Below, piece by piece: positions 35,001 through 43,071 of a stretch of 64,000 nucleotides of DNA. The DNA lies in assembly GCA_964384945.1 (NCBI GenBank), contig CAYLMK010000011.1:124001-188000 (forward strand), read 5' to 3'. A program made the translations under genes and the position numbers. The stretch's first letter is position 1. Every line of letters begins with the position of its first letter. The notes beneath the pieces are model-generated. The model was not told the origin of the DNA, made no database searches, and saw only the letters and a list, made by a program, of their open reading frames with translations. Origin of the DNA: S015-6 sp964384945. GTDB lineage: Bacteria > Desulfobacterota > DSWW01.

Positions 35001-35705
35001 TCACAGGAAGATCCACCAGAGAACGCCCAGGATAACGGGCCAGGCGGGAAGTGAGACCTGTGCGCCCAAGGCCAGCCATATCGCCTGTATCTGAGCCCGG
35101 AGCAAGTCCCCCTGTGTTCCGGAGAAGGCGTCGGCGAGATAGACGAAGTGGCCGCTGGCATCGTAGCTCGCCGCGAGACCTCCCGGGGCGCTCGTTCCGG
35201 GAAGGTCCTCGGCCTCCTCCATCGGGTGCGTCTTGCCGTATGGAAACAAGGGCAGGTCGTAGGTGAATGAGGAACGGGAGCCCCGGATGGGTACCAGCGC
35301 GGTCGTGGAGTTCACGAACTCCCAGAGGGCGTCAAGGAACGGGTCTCCGAGCTGTCCGGGTGCGTAAAACATGTCCTCGTTGCTGAGTTCTTCGTACGTC
35401 ACGTCCGGATCGTCGTCCTCGGAGGCCTGCCCCTCGGGCAGTCCGCCGTCGTCCAGGGCATCGTTGAAGAACAGGCCCTCAATCTCCCCGGCCGCGGTGA
35501 AGGTCGGATAGGCGTCGCGGAACGGGGCCTGCCGGAAGTGGCTGAGCGCAATGTACCGGGCCGCGATCTCGCTCTTGCCCGAGATCACGAAGAACTTTCC
35601 CATGTCGGCTGCTGCCAGCAGGATGAGCAGGAGGACCGGCAGGACCACGAGCATTTCGACCAGGGCCTGCCCACTTCTTTTTCGGCCGTCCCGTCCGGTT
35701 TTCAA
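35001..35705 (-). CDS. TadE-like minor pilin
   Basis: A 234-residue pseudopilin-like protein. The basic leader ends RSG before QALVEMLVVLPVLLLILLA, giving Glu at +5 of the mature protein, as in TadE and TadF. The body is acidic, and a second hydrophobic stretch ends the protein (about 212-234), which is unusual for TadE. It begins at a TTG with a poor ribosome site, 27 bases after the TadG-like gene, so coupling is likely. Confidence 0.75.
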   Translation of the reverse strand: MKTGRDGRKRSGQALVEMLVVLPVLLLILLAAADMGKFFVISGKSEIAARYIALSHFRQAPFRDAYPTFTAAGEIEGLFFNDALDDGGLPEGQASEDDDPDVTYEELSNEDMFYAPGQLGDPFLDALWEFVNSTTALVPIRGSRSSFTYDLPLFPYGKTHPMEEAEDLPGTSAPGGLAASYDASGHFVYLADAFSGTQGDLLRAQIQAIWLALGAQVSLPAWPVILGVLWWIFL

Positions 35706-35732
35706 GAACGTGCCCCCGAATCAGAATCAGTA

Positions 35733-37007
35733 TCAGTAGAGGAAGAAGTCCGCGCCGCCCAGCCGCAGAAGATTGTTCAGGATTACGTTGCTGTCCTCGG
35801 CGAACCCGTCCGCCGCGATCTGGGACAGGAGATCCTGAAGGGCCGGCCCCTGGACGGGCATGAGCCTGGGTTCCCAGTCCATCACGATCGGTGCGTACGG
35901 GATGAGATACGGCGAAGCGAAACTCGCGATCTGCGTATTGTAAAACTCGCTTACCGACTCGCTGTAGGCCTGGGCCGCGGCAAAGGCATAGTGCCGGATG
36001 TTCGGACAGGCGAAACGGGTGTCGTTCTCGGCCCACGTGCAGTCTCCGGAATCCCTGCCCTTTCCGAGCGACGGCGGAGGCTCCTGCACCCTGTAGGTCG
36101 CCACGGTGAAGGTCAGAAGGGAATCCACGTCCTGCGCGTTCCAGTCCGCCGTCCGCGTGCGGATGGCCATGGGAAACGCGAGCTCCGTCCCGGGCAGGAG
36201 GGTCGTCTGCTGGAAACAGGGCCCGTCCGGGTCCCGGTACCAGTCGGAGATCGTGGGGGACACGATATCGTTCCAGTCGTCGTCGGTCAGGCCCGCGGCC
36301 TCATCGGTCTCGTGCCAGACCCGGTTCAAATAGCTGGCGAACATGACGAGGGTCTCGCAGATCCCGACCCGCTCGAGCGGGTAGTCGCCGGATTCCGCGT
36401 CGGGGGGCACGTAGGCCCTGAGGAGGTCTTCCCCGTCCAGTGGATAATACATGTACAAGCCGATGTCCGCGGGCAGCTCAAGCCGGGCCGTGTTGGGCTT
36501 GAAGGCGTAATTCAGATCCACGACGTCGGGCAGGTCCGCCTCGACCACGTTCATGTCGATCCTCTCCAGGATGACATCCTCGAACATGCCGGTCGCCACC
36601 GCGGCACCCAGGGCGCTAGAGGCGGTCGGGCACAACAGGGCCGGGCCGAAGAGGCAGAGCAGGCAAGGCAGAGGGTCGATCGCCATCTCCATGCAGAAGA
36701 AGCCCGCACACATGGCCCCCCATACGACGCAGACCTCACCCAGGGCCAGGGCCGCGGCCCACGCCTCGATCATGTTCCGGTTCGAGGCGGCGATCAGGTT
36801 CAGGGCGCGCGCCTGCCAGACCGCTGCGGAAAGGGCCGCCGCATCGGCGACGTTCTGGCTCTTGATCTTGACATTCACCAGCTCGGCCACGTTCATGGCC
36901 ATGGAGAAAAACAGAAAGACGACCAGGCCCACCAGGGCCACGAACACCAGGGCCTGGCCCTCTTCCGAGCCGAGCCTTTCGAGCTGGCGGGTAAAGATGC
37001 GGATCAT
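35733..37007 (-). CDS. TadG-like pilus protein
   Basis: A 424-residue protein whose N-terminus ends SEEG before QALVFVALVGLVVFLFFSM, the Flp/TadG-type opening without Glu at +5. The segment after it (VNVKIKSQNVADAAALSAA) matches the TadG-like family. A cysteine-rich hydrophobic stretch (CAGFFCM, CLLCLFGPALLC) follows near 100-125, then a large soluble domain with no von Willebrand motif I can see. It lies between two TadE-like genes. Confidence 0.78.
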   Translation of the reverse strand: MIRIFTRQLERLGSEEGQALVFVALVGLVVFLFFSMAMNVAELVNVKIKSQNVADAAALSAAVWQARALNLIAASNRNMIEAWAAALALGEVCVVWGAMCAGFFCMEMAIDPLPCLLCLFGPALLCPTASSALGAAVATGMFEDVILERIDMNVVEADLPDVVDLNYAFKPNTARLELPADIGLYMYYPLDGEDLLRAYVPPDAESGDYPLERVGICETLVMFASYLNRVWHETDEAAGLTDDDWNDIVSPTISDWYRDPDGPCFQQTTLLPGTELAFPMAIRTRTADWNAQDVDSLLTFTVATYRVQEPPPSLGKGRDSGDCTWAENDTRFACPNIRHYAFAAAQAYSESVSEFYNTQIASFASPYLIPYAPIVMDWEPRLMPVQGPALQDLLSQIAADGFAEDSNVILNNLLRLGGADFFLY

Positions 37008-37040
37008 GTCTCGATCGCCTCTGACTTTGCGTCTCCCATC

Positions 37041-38072
37041 CTACCACCCACGCTGGGTGGGCGGGCCGACCATGGGAAACATGGCCCCCTCCGTCGTCAG
37101 CGTGCACCGCGCCCTCACCGGGATCGGAAACCAGGCCCTGTCCGCGAGTCCGTCCGCGATCGCCCCCACCCGGTCCATGGCGGCCTCGGAGAACCCGAAC
37201 TCCTCGAAGATCCGTATCAGGGCGAGCCGGAACAGGGTTCGTCGGTCCATGGGGGCCAGGGGCCGGGTCGGATAGACCATCACGTCCTCTTCGCCCCCCA
37301 CGCCCCCGGAGATCCGGGGAAGGTCCAGCCTGTCCTGGGCCAGGGAGCTGAAATTCACGAAGACCCCGTAAATGACCCGGTTCACCAGCGGCACGATCAT
37401 CGGATAGATCAGGGTGACTTCCACGGTCAGGTCGTCTCCGGGGGCGGGCACGTTCTGCTGGTGGCCGTCCGGCGAAACACACGGGATGCCGGGCCCGGGG
37501 CCTTCCGGGTAAGAGGTCCACTCCATGGGCCTGACGCCCAACCCGGAGTGCCGGACCCGCTGCACGGACGTGAGGTAGGCGGCATTCACGTACCTGGTCA
37601 GCGCGAGATCCCTCGAGGGGGCGCGCTCCCCGGCAAAGCCGAGCCCGTCCACCTCCTCGGTGGCCGGCAGATCCGGCAGGAAAGGCAGGTCGTCCAGATC
37701 CCCTTCGCCGCAGGGATTGGGCTGACCGGATCGCACGATCCCGTTGACCAGGCACTGGGTCGGCATGGCCACCGTGGTCGCCAGCGTGGCGGCCGTGAAG
37801 ACGGCGGGCGTGAAATGCGCTTGACCGGAGTCATCCGGCTGAAACGCGGCGCAGGGCCTCACGATCGCGGCCCGCGCGGCGGCGAACGAGGCGTAGTGCA
37901 CCATCTGGTAGGCGAAATAGAGGAGGCTGAACTGGACGGCGCCCAGCAGAACCACGAGAAAGAGAGGTATGACGATGATGAATTCGGCGAGGGCCTGGCC
38001 CTTTGAATTCACAGAGCGCATCCGATTTCTGGGCTGCCTGGTGTTGGTTCCGATCCTCTCCCGGCTCCACAT
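37041..38072 (-). CDS. TadE-like minor pilin
   Basis: A pseudopilin-like protein of up to 343 residues. The leader ends SKG before QALAEFIIVIPLFLVVLLGAV with Glu at +5, followed by FAYQMVHYASFAAARAA, the usual TadE continuation. The long C-terminal domain is not recognised. Neither the ATG at 38072 nor the in-frame ATG at 38021 has a strong ribosome site; 38021 would give a more typical leader length. It follows the Flp pilin terminator by about 50 bases. Confidence 0.8.
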   Translation of the reverse strand: MWSRERIGTNTRQPRNRMRSVNSKGQALAEFIIVIPLFLVVLLGAVQFSLLYFAYQMVHYASFAAARAAIVRPCAAFQPDDSGQAHFTPAVFTAATLATTVAMPTQCLVNGIVRSGQPNPCGEGDLDDLPFLPDLPATEEVDGLGFAGERAPSRDLALTRYVNAAYLTSVQRVRHSGLGVRPMEWTSYPEGPGPGIPCVSPDGHQQNVPAPGDDLTVEVTLIYPMIVPLVNRVIYGVFVNFSSLAQDRLDLPRISGGVGGEEDVMVYPTRPLAPMDRRTLFRLALIRIFEEFGFSEAAMDRVGAIADGLADRAWFPIPVRARCTLTTEGAMFPMVGPPTQRGW

Positions 38073-38123
38073 GGTATTCTAACCCGGCCCCCCGGCCCGG
38101 TCAAAGTCGGTCTCAAGTCCGGC

Positions 38124-38167
38124 AAAAAAGATTTGGGGATGAAGACCTCGGCCCTCATCCCCAAATC
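38124..38167 (-). terminator. Rho-independent terminator after the Flp pilin gene
   Basis: A perfect 13-base stem (38130-38142 with 38155-38167) and a 12-base loop, followed on the minus strand by six T (complement of 38124-38129). It lies 38 bases past the Flp stop and faces the same way, so it ends or reduces transcription before the TadE gene. Confidence 0.9.
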
Positions 38168-38204
38168 TCTCAAGTCAACCTTTTCAGCGTACGCCCGATC
38201 TTTC

Positions 38205-38450
38205 TTACTGATCCGAATCGACAAAGTCGGACAGATCACGCGTAGCGGTGGCCTCCGCCTGACGGCCTGCGGGGTCAAAATCCACGGTGGCGTCGGTTCC
38301 CGTGATTTCCTCGGCCAAGTTCGAGATCTGCTCTCTCACGTTGTCCGCAAAGAAGATCACGGCACCGATGGTGGCGATCGCCACCAGCGCCAGGATGATG
38401 AGATACTCGCTCATCCCTTGCCCCTTCCTGCTGCGAAGGAACTTCATCAT
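38205..38450 (-). CDS. Flp-type major pilin
   Basis: An 81-residue prepilin. The leader MMKFLRSRKG is followed by QGMSEYLIILALVAIATIG, with Glu +5 and Tyr +6, the Flp hallmark. The mature subunit is short and ends in an acidic tail. A full AAAGGAGGTGA ribosome site lies about 6 bases before the start, the best in this region, and suggests high expression. It has its own promoter and its own terminator, as expected for a major subunit needed in excess. No prepilin peptidase (TadV) is in the window. Confidence 0.88.
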   Translation of the reverse strand: MMKFLRSRKGQGMSEYLIILALVAIATIGAVIFFADNVREQISNLAEEITGTDATVDFDPAGRQAEATATRDLSDFVDSDQ

Positions 38451-38756
38451 TCCGAATCACCTCCTTTCTGTTCTGGATTTTCAAAGGGAGAAGAGCAAGT
38501 TCCATGCCATGGATTCCGGCAACGCCGCGGCCGGGATTCTCCCCCACGCCCTGGGTCGCAGTGATTGTACAATCTGGAAAAAAATCGTTTTAACATGGCC
38601 AAATAACGGGGGTGAGGTCCGACGCAACCCTTTCTTCGCTGATCTCTCTTTTCACCACCGCGGCACATTGGCCCCGCCTGAAGAGGAAAAAAATTTCCCA
38701 ATTTGGGTACCGAATTCCTGTCTCTGCGAAACGGAAGACAGGCGATAGGAGAGGGG
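38451..38756. other. Flp pilin leader and promoter interval
   Basis: 306 bases between the two pilin-like genes, noticeably richer in A and T than its surroundings. It holds the Flp promoter (38564-38593), a leader of about 107 bases and a weak hairpin (about 38716-38742) after the upstream gene. No further gene is visible. Confidence 0.5.
38564..38593 (-). promoter_or_regulatory. Probable promoter of the Flp pilin gene
   Basis: On the minus strand TTAAAA (38593-38588), an 18-base spacer containing a T7 run and TACAAT (38569-38564). It gives a leader of about 107 bases before the Flp start. Confidence 0.45.
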
Positions 38757-38960
38757 CTAGAAAATGGGTAGGCTCAGGAAGTTGGCCAGCCCCGCGTAGT
38801 AATCGAAGACGTACCCGGACAGCCTTTCCATGATCCTCATCTCTTCGGGCAGGATCTCGCGGTCGATGACGACGAGTCCGAGGCACATGAAGACTCCGAA
38901 AACAAGCACGACAAGATACTCGGTATAGGCCTGCCCCCTGCGGGAGGAACCATTGCGCAC
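38757..38960 (-). CDS. Small Flp-like pilin
   Basis: A 67-residue prepilin-like protein. The leader MRNGSSRRG is followed by QAYTEYLVVLVFGVFMCLGLV, again with Glu +5 and Tyr +6. The C-terminal half is hydrophobic and aromatic (YVFDYYAGLANFLSLPIF), which differs from the acidic Flp tail next door. It starts at a GTG with GAGG about 6 bases upstream. As the first gene of the locus it may be a minor or initiating pilin. Confidence 0.68.
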   Translation of the reverse strand: MRNGSSRRGQAYTEYLVVLVFGVFMCLGLVVIDREILPEEMRIMERLSGYVFDYYAGLANFLSLPIF

Positions 38961-39074
38961 CGTGCACCTCGAGGCTTGCCGGGTTCTTGCGAATCAGAAG
39001 ATCCGGCGTCCCGGCTTCCCGCATGCAAAAGCATGGCAACCTGATGAACTACCCGGATCCTGTTCCCATGAAAA

Positions 39075-39103
39075 ATGATACCAGACTTTTCGAGGATTTT
39101 GAA
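39075..39103 (-). promoter_or_regulatory. Probable promoter of the Tad locus
   Basis: On the minus strand TTCAAA (39103-39098), a 17-base spacer and TATCAT (39080-39075). Transcription would begin about 107 bases before the first pilin-like gene. The tandem repeat abuts the -35 on its upstream side. Confidence 0.45.
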
Positions 39104-39122
39104 GCATGTTCGAGCATGTTCC
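39103..39122. repeat. Tandem 10-bp direct repeat next to the Tad promoter
   Basis: AGCATGTTCG and AGCATGTTCC lie head to tail (39103-39112, 39113-39122), one helical turn apart. They touch the -35 of the leftward Tad promoter, the position of an activator site. The binding protein is unknown. Confidence 0.55.
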
Positions 39123-39251
39123 AAAAAGGTCGATCTCCGAGGCTGTGAAGAAAATTGTTCGAAACTGTGCACAAGACGGCCAACCCGCCGAATCCCCTTC
39201 CTTTTCCGGGCCGAAAGGCGGGGGGCCTTCTACCCGGACTCTTCCTGGCAC

Positions 39252-39280
39252 GGACACACGAAAACCCTTCGGCTACAATC
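39252..39280 (+). promoter_or_regulatory. Weak promoter candidate for dnaA
   Basis: CGGACA (39252-39257), a 17-base spacer and TACAAT (39275-39280), 197 bases before the dnaA start. The -10 is good and the -35 poor. Confidence 0.28.
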
Positions 39281-39476
39281 GTTCGAATGCATCTATCGCG
39301 TGTTGTGGAAAGCCGGATCCCGGAACGCCGCGAACTCGGTTTGCCCGTCGTCAAGGGTTCCTCTATCCTTCCGGCTTCATCAGCAATTCCCGTCCCCGGA
39401 ACGGTCGACGATCGAAAGGCTCGGTTGCGTGGACAGACAGAGGGCAGACACGGCTGCGAGGGGCTCACCCTGTTCG

Positions 39477-40847
39477 ATGGAATCCCTCCTGCTCAAGGTC
39501 AGGGAACGGATCCGGGCCCTGGAGTCTTCACGACATCTCGAGTATTGGCTCCAGGATGTGGCCCTTGCAGAAGGAGAACAGGGGGGCCTGACGCTGCGGT
39601 GCCCGAACGCCTTCTCCGCGCACTGGCTTTCCGGAAGACACGGGGATGTACTGGCCGGTCTCTTCCGAGAGGAGACGGGTCGTGACCTGCGGCTCACCTT
39701 CCAGATCGACGGACACTCCCTTGCCCAAGGGGCGCTTGACCCGCCCGAGGAACCAACCTGCGCGTCGGCGGGAAAAGAAGACCCCGCCGCCCATGCTGCG
39801 CAGACAAGACCCGAGGAACCCTTCCCGGAATGGAACCCCCGGTATTCCTTCACCACCTTTGTGACCGGTCCCTCGAACGCGTTTGCCTGCTCGGCGGCAG
39901 AGGAGGTCTCGCGCCAGCTTCCCAGCCCGTACAACCCGCTGCTCATCCACGCCTCGACGGGCCTGGGCAAGACACACCTCGGACAGGCCATTGGCCATCG
40001 CCTGTTTCAGGAAAACGGAAATCTGCGCATCCTGTGGAAGACGGCCGAGAGCTTTCTCGGCGATATGATCCGCCACATCAAGAACAACGATGTTCCCTCC
40101 TTCAAGGCAAGATACCGCGATGACTGCGATGTCCTGATCCTCGACGACATTCAGTTCCTGAAGGGCAAGCAGTCCCTGCAGGCCGAGCTTTGCCACACCC
40201 TGGACATCCTTCTGAACAGGCGGAAGCAAGTCGTGCTGCTGGGAAACCTTGCCGCCCGGGGAACGAACGGGCTCGACGAGAACCTGGAGTCGAGGATCTA
40301 CTCCGGTTTGGCCGTGACGATCGAGCCCCCCAGATACGAGACCCGACTCGCGATTCTGCGACAGTTGGCCGATTCGTGCGGGATCCGTGCCCCCGAGGAG
40401 GCCCTTGCCGTTGTCGCCCGCTCCGTGCGGTCTCACGTTCGCGACTTGGAGGGTGCCTTCAAGCGCCTCATGGCCCTCGCGTCTCTCGCTCACGAGCCGA
40501 TCGACCCGCAGACGGTCGAGCGGCACTTCGGCCATGCCGCAAATCTCCTGAAGAAGCCGGCGGACAGAGCGAAGATCCGGGACCACGTGGCAGCCTATTT
40601 CGGTCTTCAGCCCGAGCGGCTCGGCTCTCGCTCGCGCAAGAGAGAAATCCACTACCCCCGCCAGATCGGGATGTACCTCACCCGCAAGCACACGAACGAG
40701 TCGCTCGAGGCCATCGGGCGGCTCTACAACCGAGGGCACGCGTCCGTCCTGAACGCCCTTCAGAGCCTGGAGCGGAAAATCCTCTCGAATGCCAGGATCG
40801 AGCGGGAGGTACGGTTCATCGAGGAGAAGCTGCTCGAGAGGATATAG
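39477..40847 (+). CDS. dnaA: DnaA-family replication initiator, divergent
   Basis: A 456-residue protein with all DnaA parts: domain I (about 1-80, LRCPNAFSAHWL), a Pro/Glu/Ala linker, the AAA+ domain with Walker A TGLGKTHL (about 163), Walker B VLILDDIQF (about 219), the Arg-finger region LESRI and sensor 2 RSHVRDLEGAF, and DNA-binding domain IV (about 365-440, PRQIGMYLTRKHTNESL). It departs from the norm in three places. Walker A begins AST instead of GGV/T. The sensor 1 TSDR is replaced by LGNL. The box-reading GGRDHTTV reads NRGHASV, one residue shorter. dnaN is not adjacent. It may be a second DnaA; alternatively this lineage has a drifted single copy. The ATG has only a distant GAGGGG. 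Confidence 0.85.
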   Translation: MESLLLKVRERIRALESSRHLEYWLQDVALAEGEQGGLTLRCPNAFSAHWLSGRHGDVLAGLFREETGRDLRLTFQIDGHSLAQGALDPPEEPTCASAGKEDPAAHAAQTRPEEPFPEWNPRYSFTTFVTGPSNAFACSAAEEVSRQLPSPYNPLLIHASTGLGKTHLGQAIGHRLFQENGNLRILWKTAESFLGDMIRHIKNNDVPSFKARYRDDCDVLILDDIQFLKGKQSLQAELCHTLDILLNRRKQVVLLGNLAARGTNGLDENLESRIYSGLAVTIEPPRYETRLAILRQLADSCGIRAPEEALAVVARSVRSHVRDLEGAFKRLMALASLAHEPIDPQTVERHFGHAANLLKKPADRAKIRDHVAAYFGLQPERLGSRSRKREIHYPRQIGMYLTRKHTNESLEAIGRLYNRGHASVLNALQSLERKILSNARIEREVRFIEEKLLERI

Positions 40848-40999
40848 AAGAACCCCGGGCTGCCAGCGATCCGGCCCCTCATCCCATACCTCCCTGGCCG
40901 CCGTTTCAAGAGGCGGGTGTTTCCCAGGCAACCGCCCATGCCGGACTTCATCCGGACCATTTCCTTTATGGCTTTTATAACGGCATCGGCGGGCGTTTC

Positions 41000-41029
41000 T
41001 TGACTCTTGGTACGCTAATGAACTATATT
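41000..41029 (+). promoter_or_regulatory. Sigma-70 promoter of the acyl-CoA dehydrogenase gene
   Basis: TTGACT (41000-41005), an 18-base spacer and TATATT (41024-41029). A second -10-like TATACT is at 41039-41044. The start codon is about 60 bases downstream. Confidence 0.6.
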
Positions 41030-41098
41030 GAATTGAACTATACTGCCCAGTACCATCAACCGTCCCAAAGCCTCGCAGGGCAAGGAGGGGAGAACAAG

Positions 41099-42943
41099 AT
41101 GGCTGAGTATCTCGTCGATCTGCGCGACATCCGTTTCGTCCTGTACGAATACCTCGACGTCGAAAAGCTCTGCCAATACCCGAAATACGGTGAATTCAAC
41201 AAAGAGGTCTTCGACATGGTGCTGGACCAGGGCCTCAAGCTGGCCCGGGAGGAGATCGCCCCGCTCAACGAGGTCGCCGACCGGCAAGGCGCCAAATTCA
41301 ACAACGGCGTGGTGACCTTCCCGAAGGAGTTCCACGAGCCGTACAGAAAGTTCTGCGAAGGGGGCTGGATCGGCGTGGCGAGCGATCCGGAATGGGGCGG
41401 GCAAGGGCTGCCCAAAGCCGTCGCCATGGCGACCGGGGAGTTCTTCACGGGCGCGTGCAGCGCCTTCATGATGACCCCGTCCCTTACGCACGGTGCGGCG
41501 CACATGTTCCAGACCTTCGCATCGGACGAACTCAAGAACCTTTACGTGGAGAAGATGTACGCGGGCCGGTGGGCCGGAACGATGTGCCTGACCGAGCCCC
41601 AGGCAGGCTCTGCGGTGGGCGACGTGAAGACCCTTGCGGTGAAGGATGGGGACGTCTACAGGATCAGCGGCACCAAGATCTTCATCTCGAGCGGCGACCA
41701 CGATCTGACCGAGAACATCATCCACGCCGTTCTGGCCCGCACGCCGGAGGCGCCCGCCGGCATCAAGGGCATCAGCCTCTTTCTGGTTCCCAAGATCCGT
41801 GTCAATCCGGACGGCACGCTGGGCAAACCGAACGACGTCCGCTGCGGGAACATCGAGGAGAAGATGGGCATACACGGCTCATCGACCTGCACGTTGAATT
41901 TCGGCGACGAGGGAAACTGCATCGGGTATCTGGTCGGCGAGGAAAACAAGGGCATCGTGTACATGTTCCAGATGATGAACGGAGCGAGGATCAACGTGGG
42001 CTTGCAGGGTGCGGCCCTCGGGGCCGCTGCCTACCAGCACGCCCTGAGCTATGCCAGGGAGCGGATCCAGGGCGTGGATTTCCGGAGCATGAAGGACCCC
42101 AATGCCCCGCGCGTGGCAATCATCGAGCACCCGGACGTGCGCAGGATGCTCCTGTTCGGCAAGTCGGTCACCGAGGCTTTGCGCGCGCTGCTGATGAAGA
42201 CGATGTTCTATGCCGACCTGGCCGAGGTCGTCGAGGATGAAAAGGAACGGGAGAAATACGCGGGCTATGTGGAACTGTTCACCCCCCTGTGCAAATCCTA
42301 CGCAACGGACATGGGCTTCGAGGTGTGCATCCAGTCCATGCAGGTGCTCGGAGGCTACGGCTACTGCAAGGAGTACCCGGTCGAGCAGTACGCGCGGGAC
42401 GCGAAGATCACCTCCATTTACGAAGGCACGAACGGGATCCAGGCCATGGACCTGCTGGGCAGAAAGCTCGCCATGAAGGGCGGAACGCTCTATATGAACT
42501 TCATGAACGACCTGAGCGCCTTCGTGGAGGCAAACCGGTCCCACGAGAAGCTCGGCAAGTACGTGGAGAATCTCGCCGAGGCAAAGGATCTTCTGGCAGA
42601 TGTCTCGAACGATTTCATGAACAAGTCGTTGAGCGGCGACCCGGGCTACCCGGTCTCCTGCGCCATGCCCTATCTGAACATGTTCTCCGAGGTGGTCTGC
42701 GCATGGCTTCTTCTGGAACAAGCGCTCATCGCACAGAAGAGGCTCGATGCGATCTTCGGCGAGAAGGGGGCCAAGGGTCCCGAGGCCCAGAAGGCCCTGG
42801 CCAAGGAGAACGACGAGGTGAAATTCTATGCGGGCAAGATCGACGCGATGAAATTCTACACCACACAGATCCTGCCCAACGTCCGGGCGCGGGCTGCGAG
42901 CGCGAAGAGCGAGGACCGGACGATCCTCGAGGCTGTTCTCTAA
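41099..42943 (+). CDS. Acyl-CoA dehydrogenase, long C-terminally extended type
   Basis: An FAD enzyme that introduces the alpha-beta double bond in an acyl-CoA. At 614 residues it belongs to the long class with an extra C-terminal domain (about 480-614), as in DmdC (3-methylthiopropanoyl-CoA dehydrogenase). Motifs in order: LTEPQAGSAVGDV (substrate/FAD), KIFISSGDHD, QVLGGYGYCKEYPVEQYARD, and IYEGTNGIQAMDL, whose Glu is the catalytic base in this class. A strong AAGGAGGGG precedes the ATG. It stands alone between its own promoter and terminator, with no etf genes nearby, so substrate length is open; a fatty-acid or syntrophic role is only inference. Confidence 0.92.
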   Translation: MAEYLVDLRDIRFVLYEYLDVEKLCQYPKYGEFNKEVFDMVLDQGLKLAREEIAPLNEVADRQGAKFNNGVVTFPKEFHEPYRKFCEGGWIGVASDPEWGGQGLPKAVAMATGEFFTGACSAFMMTPSLTHGAAHMFQTFASDELKNLYVEKMYAGRWAGTMCLTEPQAGSAVGDVKTLAVKDGDVYRISGTKIFISSGDHDLTENIIHAVLARTPEAPAGIKGISLFLVPKIRVNPDGTLGKPNDVRCGNIEEKMGIHGSSTCTLNFGDEGNCIGYLVGEENKGIVYMFQMMNGARINVGLQGAALGAAAYQHALSYARERIQGVDFRSMKDPNAPRVAIIEHPDVRRMLLFGKSVTEALRALLMKTMFYADLAEVVEDEKEREKYAGYVELFTPLCKSYATDMGFEVCIQSMQVLGGYGYCKEYPVEQYARDAKITSIYEGTNGIQAMDLLGRKLAMKGGTLYMNFMNDLSAFVEANRSHEKLGKYVENLAEAKDLLADVSNDFMNKSLSGDPGYPVSCAMPYLNMFSEVVCAWLLLEQALIAQKRLDAIFGEKGAKGPEAQKALAKENDEVKFYAGKIDAMKFYTTQILPNVRARAASAKSEDRTILEAVL

Positions 42944-42974
42944 CCGAGCCTTCGGGACGATCGAGGTACGAGCA

Positions 42975-43005
42975 GGGGTTCACGGGGGCGTGAACCCCTT
43001 TTTTT
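42975..43005 (+). terminator. Rho-independent terminator
   Basis: A perfect 10-base stem, GGGGTTCACG with CGTGAACCCC, a four-G loop and a run of seven T. It lies 32 bases after the acyl-CoA dehydrogenase stop and faces the same way. Confidence 0.95.
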
Positions 43006-43071
43006 CGCTCCGCCGCGCGAGACCCAAGGGCAGGCCCGCCAACCCACCGCCCGGAGAGATACGGTTCGATC

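Larger units (their letters stand above)
38961..39476. other. Divergent control region between the Tad locus and dnaA
   Basis: 516 bases without a gene. It holds the proposed Tad promoter (39075-39103), a tandem 10-bp repeat (39103-39122), and a weaker rightward promoter candidate (39252-39280). Two sequences near 39162 and 39305 match seven of nine bases of a DnaA box. That is too few to call an origin. Confidence 0.5.

Noticed and set aside
38690..38742. Terminator after the first small pilin gene
   Set aside because: The 7-base hairpin (38716-38742) and the T run lie about 20 bases apart on the minus strand, so it does not form an intrinsic terminator.
38961..39476. Chromosomal replication origin beside dnaA
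   Set aside because: Only two 7-of-9 DnaA-box matches, no clear AT-rich unwinding stretch, and no dnaN or other origin genes nearby.
41000..43005. Horizontally acquired acyl-CoA dehydrogenase cassette
   Set aside because: It is a self-contained unit with promoter and terminator, but base and codon use match the neighbours and no mobility gene or repeat flanks it.
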